A stretch of 64,000 nt of DNA from Burkholderiales bacterium UBA1834. GTDB lineage: Bacteria > Pseudomonadota > Gammaproteobacteria > Burkholderiales > Burkholderiaceae_C. Every line of letters begins with the position of its first letter. Within the stretch, counting starts at the first letter, position 1. The position numbers and the translations under genes were made by a program. The notes beneath the pieces were generated by a model. The model had not been told where the DNA came from and ran no database searches. It saw nothing but the letters and a program-made list of their open reading frames with translations. The stretch spans positions 1 through 64,000 of the forward strand of contig DDJC01000049.1 in NCBI GenBank assembly GCA_002339015.1, given 5' to 3'. This document shows positions 33,994 to 42,637 of this stretch, in pieces.

Positions 33994-35511
33994 ATGAAAC
34001 CCCAGGAATTCAGCCAGCCCCGCACCGGCCAGCCCGGCGGCACGGGTGTCGAGCGCGCCCGTGTCATCGTGGTGGGCACGGGTTTTTCAGGTCTGTGCAT
34101 GGGCGTGAAGCTGCGCGAGGCGGGTGAGGACGACTTCCTCATGCTCGAACGCGCCAATGACGTCGGCGGCACCTGGCGCGACAACACCTACCCCGGCTGC
34201 GCCTGCGACGTGCCCTCGCACCTGTACAGCTTCTCGTTCGAGGCCAACCCCGAGTGGTCGCGCATGTACGCGCCCCAGCCCGAGATCTACGCCTACCTGC
34301 GCCACTGCGCGAAGAAGTACGACCTGCTGCGCCACGTGCGCTTCAACACCAACCTCGTCGGTGCCCGCTACGACGAGGCCCGCGCCAAGTGGCTGGTGCA
34401 GTCGGAAGACGGCCGCCACTTCGAATGCGATGTGCTCGTGTCCGGCATGGGCGGCCTGAGCAACCCCATGGTTCCCGACATCCCCGGGCTGGAGACCTTC
34501 CAAGGCAGCACCTTCCACTCCGCCACCTGGAACCACGGCTACGACTTCACCGGCAAGCGCGTGGCCGTGATCGGCAGCGGCGCCAGCGCCATCCAGTTCG
34601 TGCCGCAGATCGCGCCGCTGGTCGACCAGCTGGACTACTACCAGCGCACGCCCGCCTGGGTCGTGCCCAAGGACGACCGCCCCCTGACCGACAAGGAGAA
34701 GGCCGATTTCCGCGCCCACCCCTATCGCCAGCGCCTGCAGCGCATCAAGCAGTACTGGCTGATGGAGGCGCGCTTCCTGGCCTTCAAGTTCAAGCCTGAG
34801 TGGATGGGCCTGGTCGCCAAGGTGGCCAAGCACAAGATCGCCCGCGCCATCAACGATCCGGCCGTGCGCGCCAAGATCACGCCCGACTACACGCCCGGCT
34901 GCAAGCGCCTGCTGATCTCCAACGACTACTACCCGGCCCTTGGCCGCACCAATGTGGCGGTGATCACCGAGGGCATCCAGGCCGTCACGCCGCGCGGCGT
35001 CATCACCCGGGATGGCGTCGAGCGCCCGGCTGATGCCATCGTGTTCGGCACCGGCTTCAGGGTGCAGGATCCGATCCCGCCGCGCACGGTGTTCGGCCGG
35101 GGCGGACAGGATCTGGCCGAGGTGTGGAAGGACGGGCCCGAGGCCTACAAGGGCATCACCGTGGCGGGCTTTCCCAATTTCTTCATCCTGATGGGCCCCA
35201 ACACCGGCCTGGGCCACAATTCGATGGTGTTCATGATCGAGTCGCAGGTACGCTACGTGACCGAGGCCCTCAAGACGATGAAGGAACGCCGGATCAAGGC
35301 CCTGGACGTCAAGCCCCAGGCCCAGCGGCGGTTCATCGACAAGATCCAGGAAGACCTGAAATCCACCGTGTGGAGCTCAGGCTGCAAGAGCTGGTACCTC
35401 AACGACAAGGGCCGCAACATCTCGCTGTGGCCCAGCTTCACCTTCGCGTACCGTCTGCGCACGCGGTCCTTCGATATCGCCCAATACAACGCGGAGCAAG
35501 CCCAAGCATGA
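33994..35511 (+). CDS. Flavin-containing Baeyer-Villiger-type monooxygenase
   Basis: A 505-residue FAD/NADPH monooxygenase that is predicted to insert oxygen next to a ketone, giving an ester or lactone. The FAD Rossmann motif VVGTGFSGLCMG is at about residues 27-38. The BVMO fingerprint FQGSTFHSATWN (FxGxxxHxxxW) is at about 169-180, with Asn where Pro or Asp is usual. The NADPH Rossmann motif VIGSGASAIQ follows. The ATG at 33994 has GAGGAG upstream; an earlier ATG at 33958 lacks this. Its stop overlaps the esterase start (ATGA). Substrate not predictable; steroid, terpenoid or cyclic-ketone use is plausible. Confidence 0.9.
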   Translation: MKPQEFSQPRTGQPGGTGVERARVIVVGTGFSGLCMGVKLREAGEDDFLMLERANDVGGTWRDNTYPGCACDVPSHLYSFSFEANPEWSRMYAPQPEIYAYLRHCAKKYDLLRHVRFNTNLVGARYDEARAKWLVQSEDGRHFECDVLVSGMGGLSNPMVPDIPGLETFQGSTFHSATWNHGYDFTGKRVAVIGSGASAIQFVPQIAPLVDQLDYYQRTPAWVVPKDDRPLTDKEKADFRAHPYRQRLQRIKQYWLMEARFLAFKFKPEWMGLVAKVAKHKIARAINDPAVRAKITPDYTPGCKRLLISNDYYPALGRTNVAVITEGIQAVTPRGVITRDGVERPADAIVFGTGFRVQDPIPPRTVFGRGGQDLAEVWKDGPEAYKGITVAGFPNFFILMGPNTGLGHNSMVFMIESQVRYVTEALKTMKERRIKALDVKPQAQRRFIDKIQEDLKSTVWSSGCKSWYLNDKGRNISLWPSFTFAYRLRTRSFDIAQYNAEQAQA

Positions 35512-36434
35512 GCGTCCAATCCATCATCACCAACCTCGTGCTGCGCTGGCAGTTCAAGAACGGCAGCAAGGGCCCGCTGAACGTGGCCACCGCCCGCCAC
35601 AAGGTTGACAAGCTGGCCGACCGCTATCCACCGCCGCCCAAGGAGATCAAGCACACCCCTGTGCCCGCCAACGCGACCAAGGGTCTGTGCGCGGCCGAGT
35701 GGCTGAGCGTGGCCCAGCCCCGACGCACGGTGCTGTACTTCCACGGCGGCGGCTACTTCTTCTGCAGCCTCAAGACGCACCGCCCCACCTGCGCCTACCT
35801 GGCCCGCACGGCCCAGGCGCGCGTGCTGTCGGTCGACTACCGCATGGCCCCCGAGAACCCCTTCCCCGCCGCCGTGGACGACGCCGTGGCCTGGTGGAAG
35901 GAACTGCTGGCCCAGGGCACCAACCCGGCTGAAGTCGTGTTCGCCGGTGACTCGGCCGGTGGCGGCCTGGCACTGGCCTGCCTGCTCGCCGCGCGCCAGC
36001 AAGGCCTGCCCCTGCCGGCCGGCGCGCTGCTGTTCTCGCCCTGGGCGGATCTGTCGTGCAGCGGCGAGACCATGAAGACCAAGGCCCGCGACGACGTGAT
36101 GTTCAACCCGCACCTGCTGCCCGAGGCCGCCGCGCTCTACCTCAAGGGCCACTCCGCGCAAGACCCGCTGGTCTCGCCCATCTTCGGTGACCTGACCGGC
36201 CTGCCGGAGCTGTACATCTTCGCCAGCGAGCACGAGATCCTGCTGTCGGACTCCCTGCGCCTGCACGACAAGGCACGTCAGCAGGGCGTCAAGAGCACGC
36301 TGACCCTGCGCCAGCGCCTGCCGCACGTGTGGCCCACCATGCTGATGCTGCCCGAGGCCCGCCAGGACCTGAAACTGTCCGGAGATTTCGTCGCCCGCGT
36401 CACCAGCGCCGCACCACAGGCACGCGCCGCCTGA
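35508..36434 (+). CDS. HSL-family alpha/beta hydrolase (esterase)
   Basis: A 308-residue serine esterase of the hormone-sensitive-lipase family. The oxyanion-hole motif HGGG (in VLYFHGGGYFF) is at about residues 78-81; the nucleophile elbow is GDSAGG; DYRMAPENPFPAA is a family block; and a late His (LPHVW) completes the triad. It overlaps the monooxygenase gene by 4 nt, so it probably hydrolyses the ester or lactone made by that enzyme. No signal peptide; cytosolic. Confidence 0.9.
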   Translation: MSVQSIITNLVLRWQFKNGSKGPLNVATARHKVDKLADRYPPPPKEIKHTPVPANATKGLCAAEWLSVAQPRRTVLYFHGGGYFFCSLKTHRPTCAYLARTAQARVLSVDYRMAPENPFPAAVDDAVAWWKELLAQGTNPAEVVFAGDSAGGGLALACLLAARQQGLPLPAGALLFSPWADLSCSGETMKTKARDDVMFNPHLLPEAAALYLKGHSAQDPLVSPIFGDLTGLPELYIFASEHEILLSDSLRLHDKARQQGVKSTLTLRQRLPHVWPTMLMLPEARQDLKLSGDFVARVTSAAPQARAA

Positions 36435-36486
36435 AGCCTCGCCCTTGCAGCCAACACGCCCAACGGCTCACGCACCACACACCACC

Positions 36487-37362
36487 ATGAAGCACTTCAA
36501 GAATCAAGTCGCCGCCATCACTGGCGCCGCCTCCGGCATGGGCCGCACCCTGGCCGTCGAACTGGCCAGGCGCGGCTGCCACCTGGCGCTCAGCGATGTC
36601 AACGAGCTGGAGCTGGCCAAGACGGCCGAGCTGGCCGGCCGCCACGGCGTGCGCGTCACCATCACACGCCTGGACGTGGCCGATCGCGCCGCCGTCTTCG
36701 CCTGGGCCGACCAGGTGGCCAGGGACCACGGCAAGGTCAACCTGATTTTCAACAACGCCGGCGTGGCCCTGAGCGCCAATGCCGGCACTGTGTCCATTGC
36801 CGATTTCGAGTGGATCATGGGCATCAACTTCTGGGGCGTGGTCCACGGCACCCAGGCTTTCCTGCCCCACCTCAAGGCCTCTGGCGACGGCCACATCATC
36901 AACACCTCCAGCCTGTTCGGCCTGATGTCCGTGCCCACGCAAGGCACCTACAACGCCAGCAAGTTCGCCGTGCGTGGCTACACCGAGGCCCTGCGCATGG
37001 AGCTGGAACTGGAAGGCGCGCCTGTCAGCGCCACCTGCGTGCATCCGGGCGGCATCGCCACCAACATCGCGCTGGCCGGCAAGATCGACCCGGCCCTTGA
37101 AAAGGCCACGGGCGTCAGCGCCGACACCCAGCGCCGCCGCGCCAACAAGCTGATCAACGTGACCACGGCCGAGTCGGCCGCGCTGCAGATCCTTACCGCG
37201 GTCGAGAAGAACGCCCGCCGCGTGCTGGTGGGCCCCGATGCGCGCATGCTCGACAAGATGGTGCGCCTGCTGGGCTCGTGGTACCAGCCGCTGGTGATGC
37301 GCCAGCTCAAGCGCATGAATGCCAAGTCGCGCCAGAGCGACAGCACCGCCGCCCGCGCCTGA
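36487..37362 (+). CDS. Short-chain dehydrogenase/reductase
   Basis: A 291-residue NAD(P)-dependent SDR. The cofactor motif TGAASGMG is at about 12-19, followed by NNAG and the catalytic Ser (NTSSLFG) and YxxxK (YNASK). It lies 52 nt after the esterase gene in the same direction. In this setting it may oxidise an alcohol to the ketone used by the monooxygenase, or handle the alcohol freed by the esterase. Substrate unknown. Confidence 0.9.
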   Translation: MKHFKNQVAAITGAASGMGRTLAVELARRGCHLALSDVNELELAKTAELAGRHGVRVTITRLDVADRAAVFAWADQVARDHGKVNLIFNNAGVALSANAGTVSIADFEWIMGINFWGVVHGTQAFLPHLKASGDGHIINTSSLFGLMSVPTQGTYNASKFAVRGYTEALRMELELEGAPVSATCVHPGGIATNIALAGKIDPALEKATGVSADTQRRRANKLINVTTAESAALQILTAVEKNARRVLVGPDARMLDKMVRLLGSWYQPLVMRQLKRMNAKSRQSDSTAARA

Positions 37363-37428
37363 GCAGGCAGACAGAGGTAGGCGAGAATCCGGCCAGATCC
37401 TTTCCCAACCTCTGGAACCTTCTGGCAA

Positions 37429-38376
37429 ATGAAGTGGCTCAAGCGCCTGTGGTGGAGCGCCGTGCTGATGGTGGTGGGCCTGGCGCTGGCCGTCTGGGCC
37501 ACGTGGGAGCCCGACCGCCAGCTCGGTGACCTGGTGGCCCGCTGGGCACCGCCCCCGTCGATGTTCATCGAGCTCGACGGCATGCAGGTGCACGTGCGCG
37601 ACACCGGCCCCCGCGATGACCCCCAGCCCATCGTGCTGCTGCACGGCATGGCCTCCAGCCTGCACACCTGGGAAGGCTGGCGTCTGGCACTGGAGAAGGA
37701 CCGCCGCGTCATCTCGGTCGATCTGCCCGGCTTTGGGCTGACCGGCCCCAGTCCCCAGGGCGAGTACCACATCGAGGGCTACACCCGCTTCGTGCTGCGC
37801 CTGCTGGACACCCTGGGCGTGCGGCGCGTGGTGCTGGCCGGCAACGCCTTGGGCGGCGAGATCGCCTGGCAGACGGCCCTGCTCGCCCCTGACCGCGTGC
37901 GCAAGCTGATCCTGGTCGACTCCGACGGCTACCAGCTCTCGCCGCTGTCACAGCCCATCGCCTTCCAGATCGCCGGGGCGCGCAGCCTGCGCTGGATCTC
38001 CGAGCGCATCCTGCCGCGCAGCGTGATCGAGTCCAGCGTGCGCAACGTGTTCGGCCACCCCGACAAGGTCACGCAGGACCGGGTGGACCGCTACTTCGAG
38101 CTCAGCCTGCGCGTGGGCAACCGGCGCGCCCTGTTCCAGCGCATGGACCAGAGCGAATCGGGCGCCAAGGAGCAGCAGATCCGCCTGATCAAGCAGCCCG
38201 TGCTGGTGCTTTGGGGTGCGAAGGATGGCATGGCGCCCGTGGCCTTCGCCGACCGCTTCTGCGGCGACATCACGGTGTGCCAGAAGGTGGTCTTCCCTGA
38301 CCTGGGCCACATCCCCCAGGAAGAGTCGCCGGCCCAGACGCTGGTGCCGGTGCTGGATTTCCTGTCGGCGCCATGA
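37429..38376 (+). CDS. Membrane-anchored alpha/beta hydrolase with Ala at the nucleophile position
   Basis: A 315-residue alpha/beta hydrolase. Residues about 7-25 are a single N-terminal membrane anchor. HGMASSLHTWEGW is the oxyanion region. The nucleophile elbow reads GNALGG (codons GGC AAC GCC TTG GGC GGC), so the usual Ser is Ala. The acid Asp (GAKDGMAP) and the His (DLGHIPQEE) are kept. It may be inactive as a hydrolase, or have another function such as binding. Its stop overlaps the next start (ATGA). Fifth gene from the TetR-controlled promoter region, counting the divergent regulator. Confidence 0.86.
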   Translation: MKWLKRLWWSAVLMVVGLALAVWATWEPDRQLGDLVARWAPPPSMFIELDGMQVHVRDTGPRDDPQPIVLLHGMASSLHTWEGWRLALEKDRRVISVDLPGFGLTGPSPQGEYHIEGYTRFVLRLLDTLGVRRVVLAGNALGGEIAWQTALLAPDRVRKLILVDSDGYQLSPLSQPIAFQIAGARSLRWISERILPRSVIESSVRNVFGHPDKVTQDRVDRYFELSLRVGNRRALFQRMDQSESGAKEQQIRLIKQPVLVLWGAKDGMAPVAFADRFCGDITVCQKVVFPDLGHIPQEESPAQTLVPVLDFLSAP

Positions 38377-39185
38377 GCCGACAGGACCGTGCACCGCATC
38401 ACCTGAGAGGCGACGAGGTTCAGCTTTGGCGCTTCTTCTATGAAGACGCCTGGGCGCAGGAGGCCCTCATTGCCGCCGACTACGAGGCCTTCATCACCCC
38501 GGGCGAGCGCCAGCGCATGATGGCCTTTCGCTTCGAGAAGGACCAGCGCCAGTATCTGGCGGCCAGGGCGCTGATTCGCACTGTGCTTTCACTGCAGACT
38601 GGCGCCCCGCCCACCGCGTGGCGCTTTGGTGCCTCGGCCCGGGGCAAGCCCTTCATCGAAGCCCCGGCAGGGCAGCCGCCGCTGCACTTCAACCTGGCCC
38701 ACACCCACGGCCTGGTGGTGTGCGCGCTCAGCATGGCGCACACTCGCCTGGGGGTGGACGTGGAGTCGATCGACCGCCGCACCGCCGCGCTGGACATCGC
38801 CCACAGCCACTTCAGCCCGGCCGAATGCGCCTGGCTGCGGGGCGTGCCCACCGAGCAGTTGCACCAGGCCTTCATGCAGTTGTGGACGCTCAAGGAGGCC
38901 TGGATCAAGGCCACGGGCGAAGGCCTGAGCGCAGCGCTGAGTCAGTGCACATTCACGCTCCCCGCACGCCCCGGTGCCGGGCCTGCGGCCGTGCCCGCCA
39001 CCTTTCTCGGCGGCAGCACCGAGCAAGGCGCGCATTGGCGCTTCATCCAGGCTGTGCTGCAGGATCGTTTTGCCGTGGCGGTGGGCGCCGACACCCAGGG
39101 CCAGGCCTTGCGCTGCCGGGTGTTCGACACGGTGCCACTGCGCCACCACGCCGAGCGGCCAGAACTGGCCTTCACGGCGGATTGA
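38373..39185 (+). CDS. Sfp-type 4'-phosphopantetheinyl transferase
   Basis: A 270-residue enzyme that would transfer phosphopantetheine from CoA to a carrier-protein serine. Motifs are FNLAHTHGLVVCALS, GVDVESIDR (metal-binding Asp/Glu) and WTLKEAWIKATGEGL. RFEKDQRQYLAARALIR is also typical. It is coupled by ATGA overlap to the preceding hydrolase gene. No carrier protein, PKS or NRPS gene is seen nearby, so its target lies elsewhere. Cytosolic. Confidence 0.9.
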   Translation: MSRQDRAPHHLRGDEVQLWRFFYEDAWAQEALIAADYEAFITPGERQRMMAFRFEKDQRQYLAARALIRTVLSLQTGAPPTAWRFGASARGKPFIEAPAGQPPLHFNLAHTHGLVVCALSMAHTRLGVDVESIDRRTAALDIAHSHFSPAECAWLRGVPTEQLHQAFMQLWTLKEAWIKATGEGLSAALSQCTFTLPARPGAGPAAVPATFLGGSTEQGAHWRFIQAVLQDRFAVAVGADTQGQALRCRVFDTVPLRHHAERPELAFTAD

Positions 39186-39226
39186 GTCACCGCCGCAGCT
39201 GACCGGCGTCCCATCGCTGGCCCGGC

Positions 39227-39838
39227 TCAGGCCCGGCGCACCTCGCGCAGCCAGCCGGCCTGTCGCACCACCGAGGCCACCACCTTGTCCAGCACGGCAT
39301 CGAGTTCAGGCTTGAGCAGCGCGCCCTCGGCGTCGAAGGCCTTGTCGGCACCAGGCAGGCCCAGTTGCTCGGGCACCACCACCATCGCGAAATTGGTGCT
39401 CAGGTAGGTGCGCACGATGGGCAGCGCACGCAGGCCGCCCAGCGCCCCGGGTGAGGCCGCCAGCAGGCCCACCGGCTTGCCCGCCGTGGTGCCCGTGCCG
39501 CCGGCCAGGCCATCAGCCGCCGGCACGGTGGACAGCCAGTCGAACGCATTGATGAACAGCGGCGTGGGCAGCGCGTTGTACTCCGGGCTGGCCAGCAGCA
39601 GGCCGTCGTGCTCCGCGAACAGCTTGCGCAGCGCCAACGCACCCGTCGGGTGGCCGTGAGCGGCCACGTGGTCGGCATCGAACACCGGCAGCGCCAGGTC
39701 ACGCAGGTTCACGTGCGTGACCTGGGCACCCAGCACCTCGGCCTTGCGCGCGGCCAGCGCCAGCAGTTGGGCGTTGTGGGAGCCATCACGGGCGCTGCCG
39801 GCGATCGCCAGCAGCTTGACAGGAGCTTGGGAAGACAT
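39227..39838 (-). CDS. NADPH-dependent FMN reductase-like flavoprotein
   Basis: A 203-residue flavodoxin-fold protein of the NADPH-dependent FMN reductase family (SsuE/azoreductase/chromate reductase-like). The FMN phosphate loop GSARDGSHNAQL is near the N-terminus, and SPEYNALPTPLFINAFDW is the central family motif. Start chosen at MSSQAPVKL; the in-frame upstream stretch has no recognisable domain. It converges with the PPTase gene. The physiological substrate is uncertain. Confidence 0.87.
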   Translation of the reverse strand: MSSQAPVKLLAIAGSARDGSHNAQLLALAARKAEVLGAQVTHVNLRDLALPVFDADHVAAHGHPTGALALRKLFAEHDGLLLASPEYNALPTPLFINAFDWLSTVPAADGLAGGTGTTAGKPVGLLAASPGALGGLRALPIVRTYLSTNFAMVVVPEQLGLPGADKAFDAEGALLKPELDAVLDKVVASVVRQAGWLREVRRA

Positions 39839-39941
39839 CTCTGAAGTACCTCGTTGGTCAAAAGGTGGACCCTGCCGGATCCGGTTGGCGTGAATTGTCC
39901 CGCGAGCGCGGTGCAAAACGCCGCAGGGCCCGATTCGCGGT

Positions 39942-39947
39942 TACCCT
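39942..39947 (+). promoter_or_regulatory. -10-like box of rlmJ, six nt before its ATG
   Basis: TACCCT followed by TGCGGC and the ATG at 39954; no ribosome binding site. A weaker match than for trhO but the same spacing. Confidence 0.4.
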
Positions 39948-39953
39948 TGCGGC

Positions 39954-40808
39954 ATGTTCAGTTATCGACACGGCTTTCACGCCGGCAACCACGCCGACGT
40001 GCTCAAACACACGGTGCTGGTGCAACTCCTGGAGCACCTCACGCAGAAAGACAAGGCCTTCTGGGTGATCGACACCCACGCGGGCGGGGGCCTGTATGAC
40101 CTGGCCGCCGGCTACGCGGCCAAGAGCGGCGAGGCCAAGGGCGGCATCCACAAGGTCTGGGCATCCCGCCAGGACCCGGCCCTGCCCCGCGGCCTGCAGG
40201 ACCTGATCGAGCAGATCGAGGTCTGCAACGAGGGTGAGGTGCTGCGCTGGTACCCCGGCTCGCCTCAGCTGGCCGCGCAGATGCTGCGCCCCGGCGACCA
40301 CCTGCGGATGTACGAGCTGCATCCCACCGAAAGCCGCGCGCTGCAAGCCCACTTCGCGGACGTCAAGCGCGGCGTGAGCATCCAGGTGGCCGATGGCTTC
40401 GCCGGGCTCAAGGGCATCCTGCCGCCGCCGCCCAAGCGTGGCCTGGTGCACATCGACCCTCCGTATGAAATGAAGGACGACTACCGGCGCGTCCTCAGCA
40501 CCCTGAAGGAGGCGCTGGCGCGCTTCCCGACGGGCGTGTACGCGGTCTGGTATCCCATCGTCGCGCGCCGCGAATCCGATCTGCTGCCCGACCAGCTCAA
40601 GCGCCTGGCCCCGGGCAAGTGGCTGCACGCCAGCCTGCGCGTCAAGGCCAACAGCCGCGACGGCCTGGGCCTCAACGGCAGCGGCATGTTCGTGGTGAAC
40701 CCGCCGTGGACGCTGTACGAGACGCTGGCCCAGGCCCTGCCCTGGATGGTGGAGAACATCGGCATCGACGACCATGCGGCGTACGTGCTGGAGTCAGACG
40801 TCAAGTAG
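39954..40808 (+). CDS. rlmJ: 23S rRNA (adenine-2030-N6)-methyltransferase
   Basis: A 284-residue SAM-dependent methyltransferase for A2030 in 23S rRNA. The N-terminus MFSYRHGFHAGNHADVLKH is nearly invariant in RlmJ; DTHAGGGLYDL is the SAM-binding region; and the catalytic motif DPPYE is at about residue 166. It also has the RGLVHIDPPYE context. No operon partners: the neighbours are divergent or convergent. Confidence 0.96.
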   Translation: MFSYRHGFHAGNHADVLKHTVLVQLLEHLTQKDKAFWVIDTHAGGGLYDLAAGYAAKSGEAKGGIHKVWASRQDPALPRGLQDLIEQIEVCNEGEVLRWYPGSPQLAAQMLRPGDHLRMYELHPTESRALQAHFADVKRGVSIQVADGFAGLKGILPPPPKRGLVHIDPPYEMKDDYRRVLSTLKEALARFPTGVYAVWYPIVARRESDLLPDQLKRLAPGKWLHASLRVKANSRDGLGLNGSGMFVVNPPWTLYETLAQALPWMVENIGIDDHAAYVLESDVK

Positions 40809-40817
40809 GCGGCGTCT

Positions 40818-41543
40818 TCATACCTCGCGGGCCGACGGATCGGCCTCGCCGAGATCGAACACCAGCACCTCAGCCCCCTGCCCTTCGGACAGGGTCACCG
40901 CGCTTTCGCCTTCCAGCATCAGCGCATCGCCCTGGTCCAGCACCTCGCCGTTGGCGGTGATGCGCCCCCGGGCCACCTGCACATAGGCCTTGCGGCCTGA
41001 TGCCAGCGCCAGCGTTGCGGTCTCATCGCCATCGAACAGGCCGGCGTACAGGCGCGCATCGGCCTGCAGGCTCACCGAGCGCTGCGCCCCATCGGGCGAG
41101 GCCACCAGGCGCAGGCGCCCGCGCTTGTCCTCGGCACTGAAGTGCTGCTGCGCGTAGCCAGGCTTCACACCCAAGGCATTGGGCAGGATCCAGATCTGCA
41201 GCAGGTGCAGCTCGTCGTACAGGCTGGGATTGATCTCGCTGTGCTGGATGCCGGTGCCGGCGCTCATGCGCTGCACGTCACCCGGCCGAATGGTCGTGCC
41301 GTGGCCCAGGCTGTCTTTGTGCGCAAGCTCGCCTTCCAGCACATAGGTCAGGATTTCCATGTCGCGGTGGCCGTGCATGCCAAAGCCCCGGCCCGGCGCG
41401 AAGCGGTCTTCGTTGAGCACGCGCAGCGGCCCGAAGCCCATGTGCTTGGGATCACGGTAGTCGGCAAAGGAAAAGCTGTGCTGGGCGAACAGCCAGCCGT
41501 GGTCGGCCTGGCCCCGGTCCTCGCTGCGTCGCAGGGTCTTCAT
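40818..41543 (-). CDS. Pirin family protein (YhaK-like)
   Basis: A 241-residue bicupin of the pirin family. The metal ligands are in MHGHRDMEI (two His) and in GTGIQHSEINPS (His and Glu). Related enzymes have quercetin 2,3-dioxygenase activity in vitro. The ATG at 41543 has GAGGAG upstream. It is divergent from a LysR regulator, as with yhaK/yhaJ in enterobacteria, so it is probably the regulator's target. Confidence 0.92.
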   Translation of the reverse strand: MKTLRRSEDRGQADHGWLFAQHSFSFADYRDPKHMGFGPLRVLNEDRFAPGRGFGMHGHRDMEILTYVLEGELAHKDSLGHGTTIRPGDVQRMSAGTGIQHSEINPSLYDELHLLQIWILPNALGVKPGYAQQHFSAEDKRGRLRLVASPDGAQRSVSLQADARLYAGLFDGDETATLALASGRKAYVQVARGRITANGEVLDQGDALMLEGESAVTLSEGQGAEVLVFDLGEADPSAREV

Positions 41544-41632
41544 GCGCGGCTCCTCATCGTGTGCACTCCATGTCGATGGATTGATCGTAGAAGCCGACGA
41601 TGCGCCCACCGTCGCAAGCCGCTGATGGCATC

Positions 41633-41649
41633 ATTCGATTAATTTGAAT
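41633..41649. promoter_or_regulatory. Candidate LysR-type binding site between pirin and LysR genes
   Basis: ATTCGATTAATTTGAAT is an interrupted inverted repeat, ATTC-N9-GAAT, that also fits the T-N11-A rule for LysR-type regulators. It lies 20 nt before the LysR start and 90 nt from the pirin start. Confidence 0.5.
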
Positions 41650-41669
41650 CCGCAGAAGGACACGGGCCC

Positions 41670-42608
41670 ATGAGCCACCGCCGCCACGTGCTGACCCCGG
41701 AAGCCCTGGAGATGATGGACACCATCGAGCGCACGGGCAGCTTCGCCGCCGCCGCGCGCGAGCTGGGCAAGGTGCCTTCGGCCCTGACCTACAGCGTGCG
41801 CCAGCTGGAGGATGCGCTGGACGTGCTGCTCTTCGACCGCCGCTCGCGCCAGGCCCAGTTCACCGCCGCCGGCGAGGAACTGCTCAATGAAGGCCGCCGC
41901 CTGCTGGCCCAGATGGACGCCGTGGCCAACCGCGTGCAACGCGTGGCCTCGGGCTGGGAGACGCAGCTCACCATCGCGGTCGATGGCATCGTGAGCCACG
42001 GCCCGCTGCTCGACTTGGTGCAGGCCTTCCACGAAACCTCGCCGCCCACGCGCCTGAAGATCCGCGACGAGGTGCTGACCGGCACCTGGGAGGCCCTGGC
42101 CTCGGGCCACGCCGACCTGGCCCTGGGCATCAGCGCCGGCCGGCCGGGCATCAGCGACATCCACATGGACACCCTGGGGGATGTGGAGTTCGTCTTCGTG
42201 GTCGCACCCTTCCACCCGCTGGCCAGGCAAAGCGAGCCGATCAGTGCGGCCGAGCTCACCGCGCACCGCGTGATCGCCGTGGCCGACACCACCCGCCACG
42301 CCGAAAGCGCCACCGTCGGCATCCTGCCCGGCCAGGACGTGCTGACCGTCTCCACCATGGGCGACAAGCTCGAGGCCCTGCGGCGTGGCCTGGGCTGCGG
42401 CTTCCTGCCCGACTACATGGTGCAGCCGGATGTGCAGGCCGGCCGGCTGGTGCGCAAGGAAGTGGGCCAGCCGCCGCGCGTCACACGGGCGCACTACGCC
42501 TGGCGCCAGGCGGGCCCGCAGCCAGGCAAGGCGCTGGCGTGGTGGCTGTCGCAACTGAGCAGCCCGACCACGCGGGAAGCGCTGCTGAGCGTGCCGTGTC
42601 TGGGCTGA
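41670..42608 (+). CDS. LysR-family transcriptional regulator
   Basis: A 312-residue regulator. The N-terminal winged helix-turn-helix has GSFAAAARELGKVPSALTYSVRQLEDALDVLLFDR (about 20-57), and a periplasmic-binding-protein-like effector domain follows. AGAAGG precedes the ATG. It faces the divergent pirin gene and probably activates it. The effector is unknown; YhaJ-like regulators respond to aromatic electrophiles, but this is only an analogy. Confidence 0.91.
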   Translation: MSHRRHVLTPEALEMMDTIERTGSFAAAARELGKVPSALTYSVRQLEDALDVLLFDRRSRQAQFTAAGEELLNEGRRLLAQMDAVANRVQRVASGWETQLTIAVDGIVSHGPLLDLVQAFHETSPPTRLKIRDEVLTGTWEALASGHADLALGISAGRPGISDIHMDTLGDVEFVFVVAPFHPLARQSEPISAAELTAHRVIAVADTTRHAESATVGILPGQDVLTVSTMGDKLEALRRGLGCGFLPDYMVQPDVQAGRLVRKEVGQPPRVTRAHYAWRQAGPQPGKALAWWLSQLSSPTTREALLSVPCLG

Positions 42609-42637
42609 TCGCACGCCAGCCACCCAACGTTGCGCCC

